Source: a bacterium 1XD8-76 (GTDB lineage Bacteria; Bacillota; Clostridia; Lachnospirales; Lachnospiraceae). From it: a DNA stretch of 34,792 nucleotides. Numbering within the stretch: the stretch's first letter is position 1; the number at the start of each line of letters is the position of its first letter. Location of the stretch: assembly GCA_003611955.1 (NCBI GenBank), contig RAZE01000030.1, forward strand, positions 1-34,792. Direction: 5' to 3'. Positions 17,143-25,147 of this stretch are shown here, in pieces. Below the pieces are notes generated by a model that saw nothing but the letters and a program-made list of their open reading frames with translations, did no database searches and was not told the DNA's origin. A program made the position numbers and the translations under genes.

Positions 17143-17784
17143 TCATCGCATTATTTTCTTCTCCGCCCCTCTCGGAAAGCTGACAAGCAACGTCCCTTTC
17201 TCCACAGCAATACTACACGCCTGTCCGATAAACTCATTGCTCACGCCCAGCGGAAAACTGTTTGTCAGCACTGCGTCGTTCAGCTCATATTTCATATTTC
17301 TCAGATACACCCCTGTAGATCTCTCCGACCAGGAAAATACGGATATATATCCTGTATCGATCCTGTCAAAAGAGAGTTCTCCGTCCTTGACCGTTGTAAA
17401 CACGCTGTCCTTATCAAACAGGAATCCCTGCATCTCCCGCTCCGCCAGATATGCCAGCATCTGCAGATTCGCGATCGTATGATCGATGCGGCCGCCTGTC
17501 CCACAGTAGATATGAAACACGCTGAAGCCGGCCCCGATCCCCTCCTTTATCGCTATGGACATATCCGTGTCATCTTTTTCCGCGGGCAGCTTCAGTACAT
17601 TTTCTCCCTGAGGAACATATTGCAGGGTGTCAAAATCTCCCACGATCAGATCCGGAACGACCTTCCTCTCCTCCAGACAGCACAGCCCCGCATCCGCCGC
17701 GATCACAAAATCTTCCTTCTCCGCCTTGAAATCCAGCCCGTAATTTTCGCCCGCTCCTACGATATAACAAATGCCCTTTTTCAT
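17143..17784 (-). CDS. thiN: Thiamine diphosphokinase
   Basis: Transfers pyrophosphate from ATP to thiamine to give thiamine diphosphate. The 213 residues fit the family. Motifs in order: ADAG near residue 30, DLIVGDFDT near 45-53, EKDDTDMSIA near 69-78, GGRIDHTIANLQML near 97-110, and SNEF late in the chain. It is a soluble cytoplasmic enzyme. It is the last of a possible three-gene run with the AraC/GyrI regulator and the small unknown gene, 36 bases after the latter. A small hairpin (CTGTC/GACAG) lies in that gap. Confidence 0.94.
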   Translation of the reverse strand: MKKGICYIVGAGENYGLDFKAEKEDFVIAADAGLCCLEERKVVPDLIVGDFDTLQYVPQGENVLKLPAEKDDTDMSIAIKEGIGAGFSVFHIYCGTGGRIDHTIANLQMLAYLAEREMQGFLFDKDSVFTTVKDGELSFDRIDTGYISVFSWSERSTGVYLRNMKYELNDAVLTNSFPLGVSNEFIGQACSIAVEKGTLLVSFPRGAEKKIMR

Positions 17785-17820
17785 TCTTCTTTTATATACC
17801 CTCCTGTCTTTTTCGACAGC

Positions 17821-18057
17821 CTAATATTCTTTTTTCACATCTTCCCGCACGATACCATATCTCTCCAGAAATTCTGCCAGATCCCTGTCATTTCTGATCA
17901 ACATGACTTCCGAAAATTTTCCGGTGCGGATATCCTTAAAACCCGCCACCTGTTCACCGTTGCAGATGCTCGCACGGATGACCGGCCTCTGGTTTTCTCT
18001 GTCATAATCGACTTTCACTGTTTTTCTTATGAGATACTTTTCACCACAGGAATCCAC
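17821..18057 (-). CDS. Small uncharacterised protein
   Basis: A 78-residue product not recognised as a named family. It has no membrane segment or signal peptide and reads as a compact alpha/beta domain ending in a charged helix (DLAEFLERYGIVREDVKKEY). The likely start is GTG, overlapping the end of the upstream regulator gene by 31 bases, which suggests translational coupling. The ribosome binding site is weak and a GTG 13 codons in is possible. Gene order places it between the AraC/GyrI regulator and thiN, but no functional link follows from that. Confidence 0.6.
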   Translation of the reverse strand: MDSCGEKYLIRKTVKVDYDRENQRPVIRASICNGEQVAGFKDIRTGKFSEVMLIRNDRDLAEFLERYGIVREDVKKEY

Positions 18058-18878
18058 ACCTCGTACTTCGCATCCGCCGGATCTGAATTTATGTAAACTT
18101 CTATATCCGGTGCGTTGGCGTATTCATAGCCGGAATCCGGAAGCCATTCTGTCACAATGCGCCGTTCCAGCTCCTGTACAGACTGATTCATACCCTCCCC
18201 CGGGAAAACCGCCCAGGTGGAGGCCGGCACAATATACTCCTCGAACTCACCGTGTTCTTTCGCGCTGGAGACAGCGATAAAATATTTCCACTCCTCCGCT
18301 TCACTGCAGGCGCTCACGCCCAAGAGTCCCATGGGAGGCGTATCCATCATCCCCGCCAGCTTCCCGATCGTCCCATCCGCAGCCGCTTTCTGCCACATAT
18401 TCGGCACGATCATAAAATTATTTTCTATCTCCTGAAACAGGGGCTCCGAAATCCCGACGATCCGGAACGCCTCCTTCGTCTCGATCCGATAATTCAGCTC
18501 GCCCGCACCTTTCACGGAAATGCTGAATGTGATCGGCGGAAAGGATTTCACGGCCACACCCTCTCCCCTGAGCGCGGAGGGCGCTATCCCGTGTACCCCC
18601 TGAAACGCCCTGTTGAATGCCGTGGGCGAACTGTAACCGTATTTTTCCGCAATATCGATCACCTTACTGTCGCCGCCCTGCAAATCCACCGCCGCCAGCG
18701 ACACCTTTCTCTTTCGTATATACTCCGCCAGCGTCATCCCCGCCATATAGGTAAACATTCTCTGAAAATGATAGGCTGAACAGCAGGCGATCCGCCCGAG
18801 CTGCTCCATATCTATCTCGTCCGTCAGATGTTCCTCGATATACCGCATGCTTTGATTCAATCTTTCAATCCACTCCAT
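18027..18878 (-). CDS. AraC-type regulator with GyrI-like effector-binding domain
   Basis: Transcription factor of 283 residues with an N-terminal AraC double helix-turn-helix (residues about 8-105: DEIDMEQLGRIACCSAYHFQRMF and KVIDIAEKYGYSSPTAFNRAF). A C-terminal GyrI-like domain (about 125-283) of the type found in Rob and BmrR-related proteins binds small hydrophobic or cationic ligands. Signatures there include FRIVGISEPL, TWAVFPGEG and a final YEVWIPV. Such regulators often control efflux or stress genes. None is adjacent downstream, so the target is unknown. CGAGGAA lies in front of the ATG. Confidence 0.9.
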   Translation of the reverse strand: MEWIERLNQSMRYIEEHLTDEIDMEQLGRIACCSAYHFQRMFTYMAGMTLAEYIRKRKVSLAAVDLQGGDSKVIDIAEKYGYSSPTAFNRAFQGVHGIAPSALRGEGVAVKSFPPITFSISVKGAGELNYRIETKEAFRIVGISEPLFQEIENNFMIVPNMWQKAAADGTIGKLAGMMDTPPMGLLGVSACSEAEEWKYFIAVSSAKEHGEFEEYIVPASTWAVFPGEGMNQSVQELERRIVTEWLPDSGYEYANAPDIEVYINSDPADAKYEVWIPVVKSIS

Positions 18879-18971
18879 CTTTTCCTCGATTCCGGATCGT
18901 CACATGATCTGCTCTGTCCTCTTCTGCCATCCGTTATATTGATGCCTGATAACAGTGTACCACACCACCCC

Positions 18972-19007
18972 AAAAAATCCTCTCCGTTACTGCCCCAAAA
19001 AGGAGAG
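18972..19007 (-). terminator. Probable terminator after the radical SAM gene
   Basis: CTCTCC pairs with GGAGAG across a 16-base loop, followed on the minus strand by GATTTTTT. It sits just past the radical SAM stop codon. The loop is large, so confidence is moderate. Confidence 0.5.
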
Positions 19008-19027
19008 CATCGGACCTTGCCGCATCC

Positions 19028-19942
19028 TCAAACGCCCTCCCCGTCAAACGTTGGGATAAAACTCTCCTTCGCCGTCTCTCCCTCCTGGATAAAACCGCAC
19101 TCCACCCCGAGTGAGACCGCGTAATCCACCGCCTCCTCGTACTCCGCCTCCGTGACCCTGCGGTTTATCTCAGGGTACCCCGAGAGACCAGGCATCGGTG
19201 TAAACTGATTCATGATACTGATATAAACGGTATTTCCATAGGTCTCATATAAATACCTTATCACTGCTTTGGAATCCTCCACACAGCCCGGCAGCACCAG
19301 ATGCCGCACAATGGTTCCTCTCCTCATAAGCCCGTTCTCGTCCCCGCTTTCAAACACCGCCCTCCCGGTCTGGCGCACCATCTCCGCTATCGCCGCCTTC
19401 GCCACATCGCTGTAATCCGCCGCATGAGAGTAACGCTTCGCAAGTCCGGCATCCATATACTTAAAATCCGGCAGGTAGATATCCACCAGCCCTTCCATCT
19501 GCCGAAGCGTGCAAGCGTATTCATAACTGCCCGTGTTGTACACCACCGGAAGAAAGAGCCCCAGCCTCTTCGCCTGTCTGAGCGCCTCCGCGATCTGCGG
19601 CACAAAATGCCCCGGCGTCACAAGATTGATATTGTTCGCCCCCTTCGCCTGCAGCTCCAGAAATATCTCCGCCAACCGTTCCTCTGTGATATACTTTCCC
19701 GCCGTCCCGTCCGCTATCTTTTTATTCTGGCAGAACACGCAGTGCAGGGCGCAGCCCGAGAAAAATACCGTTCCGGACCCGGCGGTTCCCGAAATACAGG
19801 GCTCCTCCCAGTAGTGTAGCGCAGCCCGCGCCGCTTTTACCATGTTGGTCTGCCCGCAGACTCCGACCTCCCCCGCTCCCCTATTCGCTCCGCAGTCTCT
19901 CGGGCACAGCCTGCACCCGTCCTTATCCGCAATCCTGTCCAC
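19028..19942 (-). CDS. PflX-like radical SAM protein
   Basis: Radical SAM enzyme related to pyruvate-formate-lyase activating enzymes (the PflX/COG1313 type), about 304 residues. The cluster motif is CALHCVFC near residues 65-72. An N-terminal cysteine motif (CRLCPRDC, then CG) may hold another metal site. NLVTPGHFVPQI and YLPDFKY are typical of this subgroup. Its substrate is unknown. The start is a GTG seven bases after GGGAG; another GTG eight codons earlier lacks a ribosome binding site. It follows the GNAT-like gene closely in the same direction. Confidence 0.88.
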   Translation of the reverse strand: MDRIADKDGCRLCPRDCGANRGAGEVGVCGQTNMVKAARAALHYWEEPCISGTAGSGTVFFSGCALHCVFCQNKKIADGTAGKYITEERLAEIFLELQAKGANNINLVTPGHFVPQIAEALRQAKRLGLFLPVVYNTGSYEYACTLRQMEGLVDIYLPDFKYMDAGLAKRYSHAADYSDVAKAAIAEMVRQTGRAVFESGDENGLMRRGTIVRHLVLPGCVEDSKAVIRYLYETYGNTVYISIMNQFTPMPGLSGYPEINRRVTEAEYEEAVDYAVSLGVECGFIQEGETAKESFIPTFDGEGV

Positions 19943-19978
19943 TTTTGATCTCCCGCCTGCCTTCACTTTATCAAACGC

Positions 19979-20509
19979 TCATACCATTCGCAGCGATTTT
20001 ATCATCACAATACCGTGATAGTTTTCCCCGTAGCAGTCCGGTATAAAGCCCGTCGGGGAGAACCCGTACTGCACAAAATAGTCAAAATGCCTCCTGCCGT
20101 ACGATTTCAGTTCCCTCAGTTCAGCCGCATAATCCCGAAGCGGCCTGCCGTGGCATGACATTTCGGTGGAACCGATAATGTATTTCAGATTGCGGTATCC
20201 CTTTTTTCTCGCGTGCTCCTCAGCCTGCCTGAGCAATGGCTCCAGCTTTTCCTCCATCACAAACGTCCCGTCGTCGTCATACCCCAGACACTCAATACTC
20301 AAATAAGAATATCCTTCATATTCCGCGCACAGGATCCACCCCTGCGGCTCTGCGACATCTCCCATATACCAGCCGACCAGATCCGCAAGCAAAGATACAT
20401 CCTGCAGCTGTCCCCTCGCCCCCTCAAAGTCCCACCAGTCGGGTTTTATCCTTGCCATCAGTTTTGCCACACTGTCCACATTGGATTTATCAATTCTGTA
20501 TATATCCAC
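19979..20509 (-). CDS. GNAT-like acetyltransferase family protein (tentative)
   Basis: About 176 residues, soluble. The pattern of alternating strands and helices (ILCAEYEGYSYLSIECLGY, then a helix EPLLRQAEEHARKKGYRNLKYIIG and a final YFVQYGFSPTG) resembles the GNAT fold, but the acetyl-CoA pyrophosphate loop is not obvious. A domain assignment is therefore only probable. The start is a GTG eight bases after AGGAG. It lies between an MFS exporter and the PflX-like gene on the same strand, 56 and 36 bases apart, and may share their transcript. Confidence 0.55.
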   Translation of the reverse strand: MDIYRIDKSNVDSVAKLMARIKPDWWDFEGARGQLQDVSLLADLVGWYMGDVAEPQGWILCAEYEGYSYLSIECLGYDDDGTFVMEEKLEPLLRQAEEHARKKGYRNLKYIIGSTEMSCHGRPLRDYAAELRELKSYGRRHFDYFVQYGFSPTGFIPDCYGENYHGIVMIKSLRMV

Positions 20510-20565
20510 AGCTCTCTCTCCTGTTCCCAATTTATATTTCTGATTATAAAATAGTCGCCTGCCAT

Positions 20566-21810
20566 TTACAATGTATATTTTTGAAATACTTTCTTCGCTC
20601 CGACGGCGATAAACAGAGATACCGCTCCCCCGAACAAAACCACCGCAAATTCATAGCCGCGGCAGATCCCAAACAAAATGCCGTACATCGCGTTGCCAAG
20701 CGGCTGTGCACACATGGAGACGGTCAACATGACCGCGATCACCTTTCCGATCAGATTCCCCGGGGTCTTCGCCTGAACGAAGGACATTATCATCACTGTA
20801 AAAATGGTAGAACACGCTATAATAAAAAAGCAGCATGCCAGCATTACCATATAGTTTATCATGCCGGAAGAAAACAACGCCATCGTTATTCCCATCGGAA
20901 ATACCCACACTGCACAGGCCACGATCAGGTTCCCCGCTTTTTTCATCGTAAGTTTTCCGGAAAACACGCCGGCGCCGATACCGCCCGCAAGCCCTCCCGC
21001 CGCAAGTGCCCCCTCCGCATAACCGCACAGTCTCTTCGCTGCATCAGGTTCAAACGGCAGCACCTCCGTCACGATATACGGTATCCCCACCACCAGCATA
21101 GCGGACAGAAACATGTTTATCCCGCAGACCGCAAACAGAGCTTTCCCTATAACAGGTTCTTCCCTCCGGATAAACCGGATGCTTTCCGCAAAATCCTCCC
21201 TCACCGTTTTCCACATACTGCCTGCCGTCTTCTGTCCGGCAAAAGGTATCCTGATAAAAAGCTCCATCACGGCAGATAAGAAAAAACAGCCCGCGCACAT
21301 GTACAGCACAGGCTTCAGTCCCCACAAGCTGTACAGGATCCCGCCGAGAACCGGTCCCAGTAGAGCGGAGAACGAGTTGACGATATTGACTACAGAGTTT
21401 GCCGCCAGAATATTCTCCTGGCTTACAAGAGCCGGAATGCTCGCCTGCACGGAGGGCTGGTAGGCTCCCGCTATCCCGTACAGCAACATCAACGTGACCG
21501 TTATCATCACGACGAGATTCCCGCTTCCCTCCGACAGAGAAAACGCCGCGATAAGCCCCGCCGTGGAAAAATCCAGTATAACCATTATGTTGCGCTTATT
21601 CACCCTGTCCGCTACGATGCCGCCCACAGGCGACAGCACGATCGCAGGCACAAACGCGCACGCCGTGACCGTTCCGTAGAGCGCGGAAGATCCCGTCTGA
21701 TTGAGCAGATAGAGCGGCAGCACAAATCGGATCGCCGCATTGCCGAACAGGGATATGATCTGTCCGATCACCACCAGTGTAAAATCTTTTGTCCATAATC
21801 TTTTTTCCAT
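20566..21810 (-). CDS. MFS exporter controlled by adjacent TetR
   Basis: Major facilitator superfamily protein, 414 residues, twelve membrane segments, of the MFS_3 type that includes macrolide and siderophore exporters. Typical sites are the LFGNAAIRFVLPLYL start, GGIVADRVNKRNIM (the loop 2-3 motif) and GAYQPSVQASIPALV. It lies just downstream of a TetR regulator gene in the same direction. A palindrome related to the TetR operators lies about 30-50 bases before its start, so induction by a drug or metabolite is likely. GGAGGAG precedes the ATG. The substrate is unknown. Confidence 0.92.
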   Translation of the reverse strand: MEKRLWTKDFTLVVIGQIISLFGNAAIRFVLPLYLLNQTGSSALYGTVTACAFVPAIVLSPVGGIVADRVNKRNIMVILDFSTAGLIAAFSLSEGSGNLVVMITVTLMLLYGIAGAYQPSVQASIPALVSQENILAANSVVNIVNSFSALLGPVLGGILYSLWGLKPVLYMCAGCFFLSAVMELFIRIPFAGQKTAGSMWKTVREDFAESIRFIRREEPVIGKALFAVCGINMFLSAMLVVGIPYIVTEVLPFEPDAAKRLCGYAEGALAAGGLAGGIGAGVFSGKLTMKKAGNLIVACAVWVFPMGITMALFSSGMINYMVMLACCFFIIACSTIFTVMIMSFVQAKTPGNLIGKVIAVMLTVSMCAQPLGNAMYGILFGICRGYEFAVVLFGGAVSLFIAVGAKKVFQKYTL

Positions 21811-21840
21811 CTTGTCATACTCCTCCTATAGCCAGTTTTT

Positions 21841-21859
21841 CATACCGACCGACGGTATG
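21841..21859. promoter_or_regulatory. TetR operator upstream of the MFS exporter
   Basis: CATACCG and CGGTATG are separated by five bases. The half-sites match those in front of tetR, but the arms are four bases further apart. Confidence 0.65.
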
Positions 21860-21869
21860 TTTATTGATC

Positions 21870-21901
21870 AAAATATATCTGCCCCGTATTTCAGGGCAGA
21901 T
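21870..21901 (-). terminator. Hairpin between tetR and the MFS gene
   Basis: ATCTGCCC and GGGCAGAT form a perfect 8-bp stem with a 9-base loop, followed on the minus strand by an AT-rich stretch with TTTT. It may end or weaken the tetR transcript before the exporter gene. Confidence 0.45.
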
Positions 21902-21923
21902 CTTTATCTTCCTTTTGCCAATA

Positions 21924-22577
21924 TCACTTGTTTTTCTGGTAGAGCCGCGCCAGTTCCTCCATCCTGTCCGTCAGCTCATCGTCCACGATGTCCAGCCCGA
22001 ATCCCTCCATCATCTGCTTAAACACCATGAGTTTCCGGTAATATTCCTCCATCGTATTGTTAAATATCATCGGATTGGTCCACATATTCGCCACAAGTAC
22101 AATCAGCTCCGCCAACTCCGCCGGATAGTCCGTCTGAATAGAGCCGTCTGAAATTCCCTGCTCGATGATCGGCAGAATATATTCCGGGGCAACATTGTCC
22201 ACCGTATCCCGAAACGTGCTGAACAGCAGTTTTGAATTATTGCTCATATCCGGCGCAACCGTAAAAAGATCATCCATATCCGACCTGTTCACAGACTCTT
22301 TAAAGAGCGTTTTCAGTTTTTCCTTCCCTGTGAGATCCCTTCGATCCCGGATACCCTCCAGCATTTTATTGGACTCTTCGTTCATCCTGTTCGTTACAGC
22401 TTCCAGAATATCCTCCTTCGACTTAAAATGATGGTAGATCGCTCCCTTGCTGAGCCCCCCCAGATTGTTGATGATATCCTGGATGGACGTGTGCTCGTAA
22501 CCCTTCTCCATAAACAGGCGCGTCGCCGCTTCCAATATCAGATTGACCGTCTCCTCCGGGTGTTTGTTCCTCGCCAT
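21924..22577 (-). CDS. TetR-family transcriptional repressor
   Basis: 217 residues. The N-terminal helix-turn-helix is canonical (ILEAATRLFMEKGYEHTSIQDIINNLG then SKGAIYHHFKSKEDILEAV). The C-terminal ligand domain is family-variable. Its own promoter region holds two copies of the CATACC-N3-GGTATG palindrome and a third variant precedes the MFS exporter, so it most likely represses both itself and that exporter. GGGGA precedes the ATG by seven bases. The inducer is unknown. Confidence 0.93.
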   Translation of the reverse strand: MARNKHPEETVNLILEAATRLFMEKGYEHTSIQDIINNLGGLSKGAIYHHFKSKEDILEAVTNRMNEESNKMLEGIRDRRDLTGKEKLKTLFKESVNRSDMDDLFTVAPDMSNNSKLLFSTFRDTVDNVAPEYILPIIEQGISDGSIQTDYPAELAELIVLVANMWTNPMIFNNTMEEYYRKLMVFKQMMEGFGLDIVDDELTDRMEELARLYQKNK

Positions 22578-22595
22578 ATCCGTATCCCCTTTTTA

Positions 22596-22610
22596 CATAC
22601 CGATGGTATG
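22596..22610. promoter_or_regulatory. TetR operator 1
   Basis: CATACCGATGGTATG is a palindrome with a 3-base centre. It lies downstream of the tetR -10 box, over the expected transcription start. Confidence 0.8.
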
Positions 22611-22615
22611 TTTAC

Positions 22616-22643
22616 ATTATCATACCATTGGTATGTATGTCAA
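22616..22643 (-). promoter_or_regulatory. tetR promoter
   Basis: Minus-strand TTGACA, a 16-base spacer and GATAAT. Operator 2 fills the spacer exactly, which supports autorepression. Confidence 0.7.
22621..22635. promoter_or_regulatory. TetR operator 2
   Basis: CATACCATTGGTATG is a palindrome with a 3-base centre, placed between the -35 and -10 boxes of tetR and 25 bases centre to centre from operator 1. Confidence 0.8.
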
Positions 22644-22768
22644 GTGCAAAATCTTCATCTGCTTAAACTGGACTAATGTACACCCTCTGTGTTAGAATAA
22701 AATCAGTTTATTTTACAAAAGAGGCCGGAGCGTATCGGCCTGCCCGCATATCGGAGAAAACCGCTCAA

Positions 22769-23947
22769 ATGAATAATCAAAAAAGTGAAACTTATCAAAA
22801 TTTACTGAAAGCCTTTTCAGATCCGAACTTTCAATCGGAGATCAATCAATACCGCTATGCCATTGAACAGGAACTGGGCAAATTTATAGAATGGCTTTTA
22901 ACAGAACTGGATCCCCGCCAAATGATATTTCGCAGCCCGGAATCCCGCATTAAATCCAGACCCGGCTTTGCTGAGAAAATCAGCCGTAAAGATTATATCC
23001 ATAAGTGGGAAATACACGGCGATCTGCGCAGCATTCAGAATGAAATTCTGGCAAGGCTGCCCGATCTGATCGGTTTCCGCATCACCTGCTTTTTCATGGA
23101 AGAAGAAAAAATTATTTACCAGAAATTAAAGACCTATTACGAGACCGGCAGATTTTCGGAGATCGACCTTGACTTTACCGAGGGCACCACACAAAAAAAC
23201 GGACATAAAATTTACAAAGTGTCCGGCGTTTATCAGAAAAAAGTCTGTTTTGAGTTGCAGATAAAATCCGCTGTACATAATATCTGGGGAGAAGTGGAAC
23301 ACAAAACCATCTACAAAGGCAGTCAGTATGCCGTGGATTTAAAGCAACGCCAGACAATCACCGGAGAAATATTCAATATACTGAAAGCCTCCGATCAACA
23401 GCTTCTGTCTCTGTTTACCCACCAGTACACTGAGCAGGATCTGGTCTGCGGACTTTTTGCAGAAAAAACAAGACAGAACGTTTTGCAGGCCTGCGGTACG
23501 GAGTATCTGGCGGGACATTATAAAAGTTTCTTCGATCTCTTTTTATCCACCAGCCAGGAAGATATTTTGAACTATGTGTCCGCCTCTCTCTCAAAAGCAC
23601 CCTATCGGAAGCGACCTGTCAAAATACAGGAGAATGTTCCGCAGCTAACAGAACTTGCCTTTCATATAAAGGAAACATTTTTGGAATACTATCTGCAGGT
23701 ACAGTATAATATTGCACAGGAGCTTTATCTCTTTGAGGATTATGACCAGTTTATCCTGTATCTGGCATCGACCATTATAAGTTTTTATCTGGTAAAGGAT
23801 GAAGATGACCCGGAATGGATCGAAGAAGACGCTTTTTCTGAACCGGATGACATGGATACTGACGGCGGATCTGACCAGGAAAAAATGGAAATGCTTTTAA
23901 ATCTGCTGAAAGATAAACTTCCGGACGCCTTAAAAGAAGGGAAATAA
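22769..23947 (+). CDS. RelA/SpoT-fold nucleotidyltransferase-like protein, first gene of a two-gene cassette
   Basis: About 392 residues. Residues 59-185 match the (p)ppGpp synthetase fold: SRIKSRPGFAEKISRK (ATP site), PDLIGFRI with the metal-binding Asp near 99, and FELQIKS followed by NIWGEVEHKTIYK with the second catalytic acid near 162. The HD hydrolase domain and the TGS/ACT domains of long Rel proteins are absent. Where synthetases have a GYxSLH guanine-binding loop, this protein reads NGHKIYKV, so the stacking Tyr is missing and substrate choice may differ. A long unassigned C-terminal half (about 190-392) is helical and ends in an acidic stretch. The start is the ATG after GGAG; an upstream in-frame ATG lies in the tetR promoter region. 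Two bases separate it from the DGQHR gene. Confidence 0.8.
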   Translation: MNNQKSETYQNLLKAFSDPNFQSEINQYRYAIEQELGKFIEWLLTELDPRQMIFRSPESRIKSRPGFAEKISRKDYIHKWEIHGDLRSIQNEILARLPDLIGFRITCFFMEEEKIIYQKLKTYYETGRFSEIDLDFTEGTTQKNGHKIYKVSGVYQKKVCFELQIKSAVHNIWGEVEHKTIYKGSQYAVDLKQRQTITGEIFNILKASDQQLLSLFTHQYTEQDLVCGLFAEKTRQNVLQACGTEYLAGHYKSFFDLFLSTSQEDILNYVSASLSKAPYRKRPVKIQENVPQLTELAFHIKETFLEYYLQVQYNIAQELYLFEDYDQFILYLASTIISFYLVKDEDDPEWIEEDAFSEPDDMDTDGGSDQEKMEMLLNLLKDKLPDALKEGK

Positions 23948-23949
23948 CT

Positions 23950-24993
23950 ATGGACAGGATTAATCAGGGAACATCAAATATTATACAGACCAGAAAAACC
24001 GTCGACTGGCTTGTGAACCACACCAGGGTCAATGTGTTCAACCCGATGACTTTCGAGGGATATCAGCGCTCCATCGATAAAAAGCACTGCGCAAAAATTG
24101 TAGACTATCTTTCCAGAGAATTTTTCCTCCCGACGTCTATTATCTGTGCCAGCCGAAAGGAATATACCGAGAATGCTCAGCTCTATATCGTGGACGGTCA
24201 GCACAGGGTGGAAGCTCTCAGGCTGCTCCGCCAGGAATATCCGGCTCGCTATAAACAGGTCAAAGATTACGAATTATCTGTCATTGTACTGGAAAAGGCG
24301 GAAGAGGAAGTGGAGATCGATACATTTATCACAATCAATAAGACCTCCAAAAAGGTAGATACTTCTCTTGCCTATGTCTTAAAAAATCGGATCAACTATG
24401 ACCGCGCCAGCAAAGATATCAGCATTTCAAAAAGAGAATATCTGTCAGTAGAACTTGCCACAGCGCTAAATGCTTCCGAGCCGAAAAAAAGTGAACTCTG
24501 GGCGAACAAGATTTTGTTTGAGGGTGCAGCAAGGCAAACCCCACAGTTGATCAGTCTGAACGCCTTTGTTATGTCCATGCGGTCACTCCTGTTTTATCTG
24601 CAGCAGCGCCGGGTCATACCACAGGATTGGAACAACCGTGAGGAACTCTCCGATTGTATTGACACTCTGTATTTTATTACCGATGCAGTCTGGAGTGAAA
24701 TACGGAATAAATGGCCGGATCTGTTTGACTCTGATCTGGAAAAACGCCGGATCATCCAAGGCAGTATCGGATTTTCTTCCCTAAATAAATATCTGATCCA
24801 AAATCTGAAGCGAGAGGGCGGATCTATGACCGCCAATGAATTTATTGAGCGAGCCGGCGCATGGATCCATGCCATCCAGTTCCCGGGGAATGTCTGGCTT
24901 CCCGGCGGACGCTTCTCAAAGTATTCTTCGGCGTCAGGTTTTTCGATCATCGCCCAGGAACTTATGGCAAACGCAGGGCATCCACTGGATTGA
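23950..24993 (+). CDS. DGQHR-domain (DndB/ParB-like) protein, second gene of the cassette
   Basis: 347 residues with the signature VDGQHRVEAL at 81-90 and the companion motif FITINKTSKKVDTSL at 126-140, typical of the DGQHR family that includes DndB of phosphorothioate systems and resembles a ParB nuclease-like fold. No dnd, dpd or other DNA modification gene is visible nearby, so it works outside that setting. It begins two bases after the RelA/SpoT-like gene and must share its transcript. Base composition is more A/T-rich than the metabolic genes on the left. A DNA-binding or nucleotide-binding role is inferred; no function is established for this pairing as far as I can tell. Confidence 0.85.
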   Translation: MDRINQGTSNIIQTRKTVDWLVNHTRVNVFNPMTFEGYQRSIDKKHCAKIVDYLSREFFLPTSIICASRKEYTENAQLYIVDGQHRVEALRLLRQEYPARYKQVKDYELSVIVLEKAEEEVEIDTFITINKTSKKVDTSLAYVLKNRINYDRASKDISISKREYLSVELATALNASEPKKSELWANKILFEGAARQTPQLISLNAFVMSMRSLLFYLQQRRVIPQDWNNREELSDCIDTLYFITDAVWSEIRNKWPDLFDSDLEKRRIIQGSIGFSSLNKYLIQNLKREGGSMTANEFIERAGAWIHAIQFPGNVWLPGGRFSKYSSASGFSIIAQELMANAGHPLD

Positions 24994-25001
24994 TGCCCTG
25001 C
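24973..25001 (+). repeat. Strong hairpin over the DGQHR stop codon
   Basis: GCAGGGCATC and GATGCCCTGC form a perfect 10-bp stem with a 9-base loop that contains the start of the stop codon. No T-run follows, so it may be a 3'-end stabiliser or a Rho-type end. The remaining 146 bases to prfH show no convincing gene. Confidence 0.55.
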
Positions 25002-25147
25002 ACAGAATCTCCTGCTCCTTTGGAGAGCATTGCCATATTCTTTTATATCCTGTCGCCGAACGGCTGGTATTTCATCATACACTCTTTCCTGGTGACTGTC
25101 GCAATAAACAGTTTGTATGCTCAACTGATAGTCCAGGAACCTCTCCA

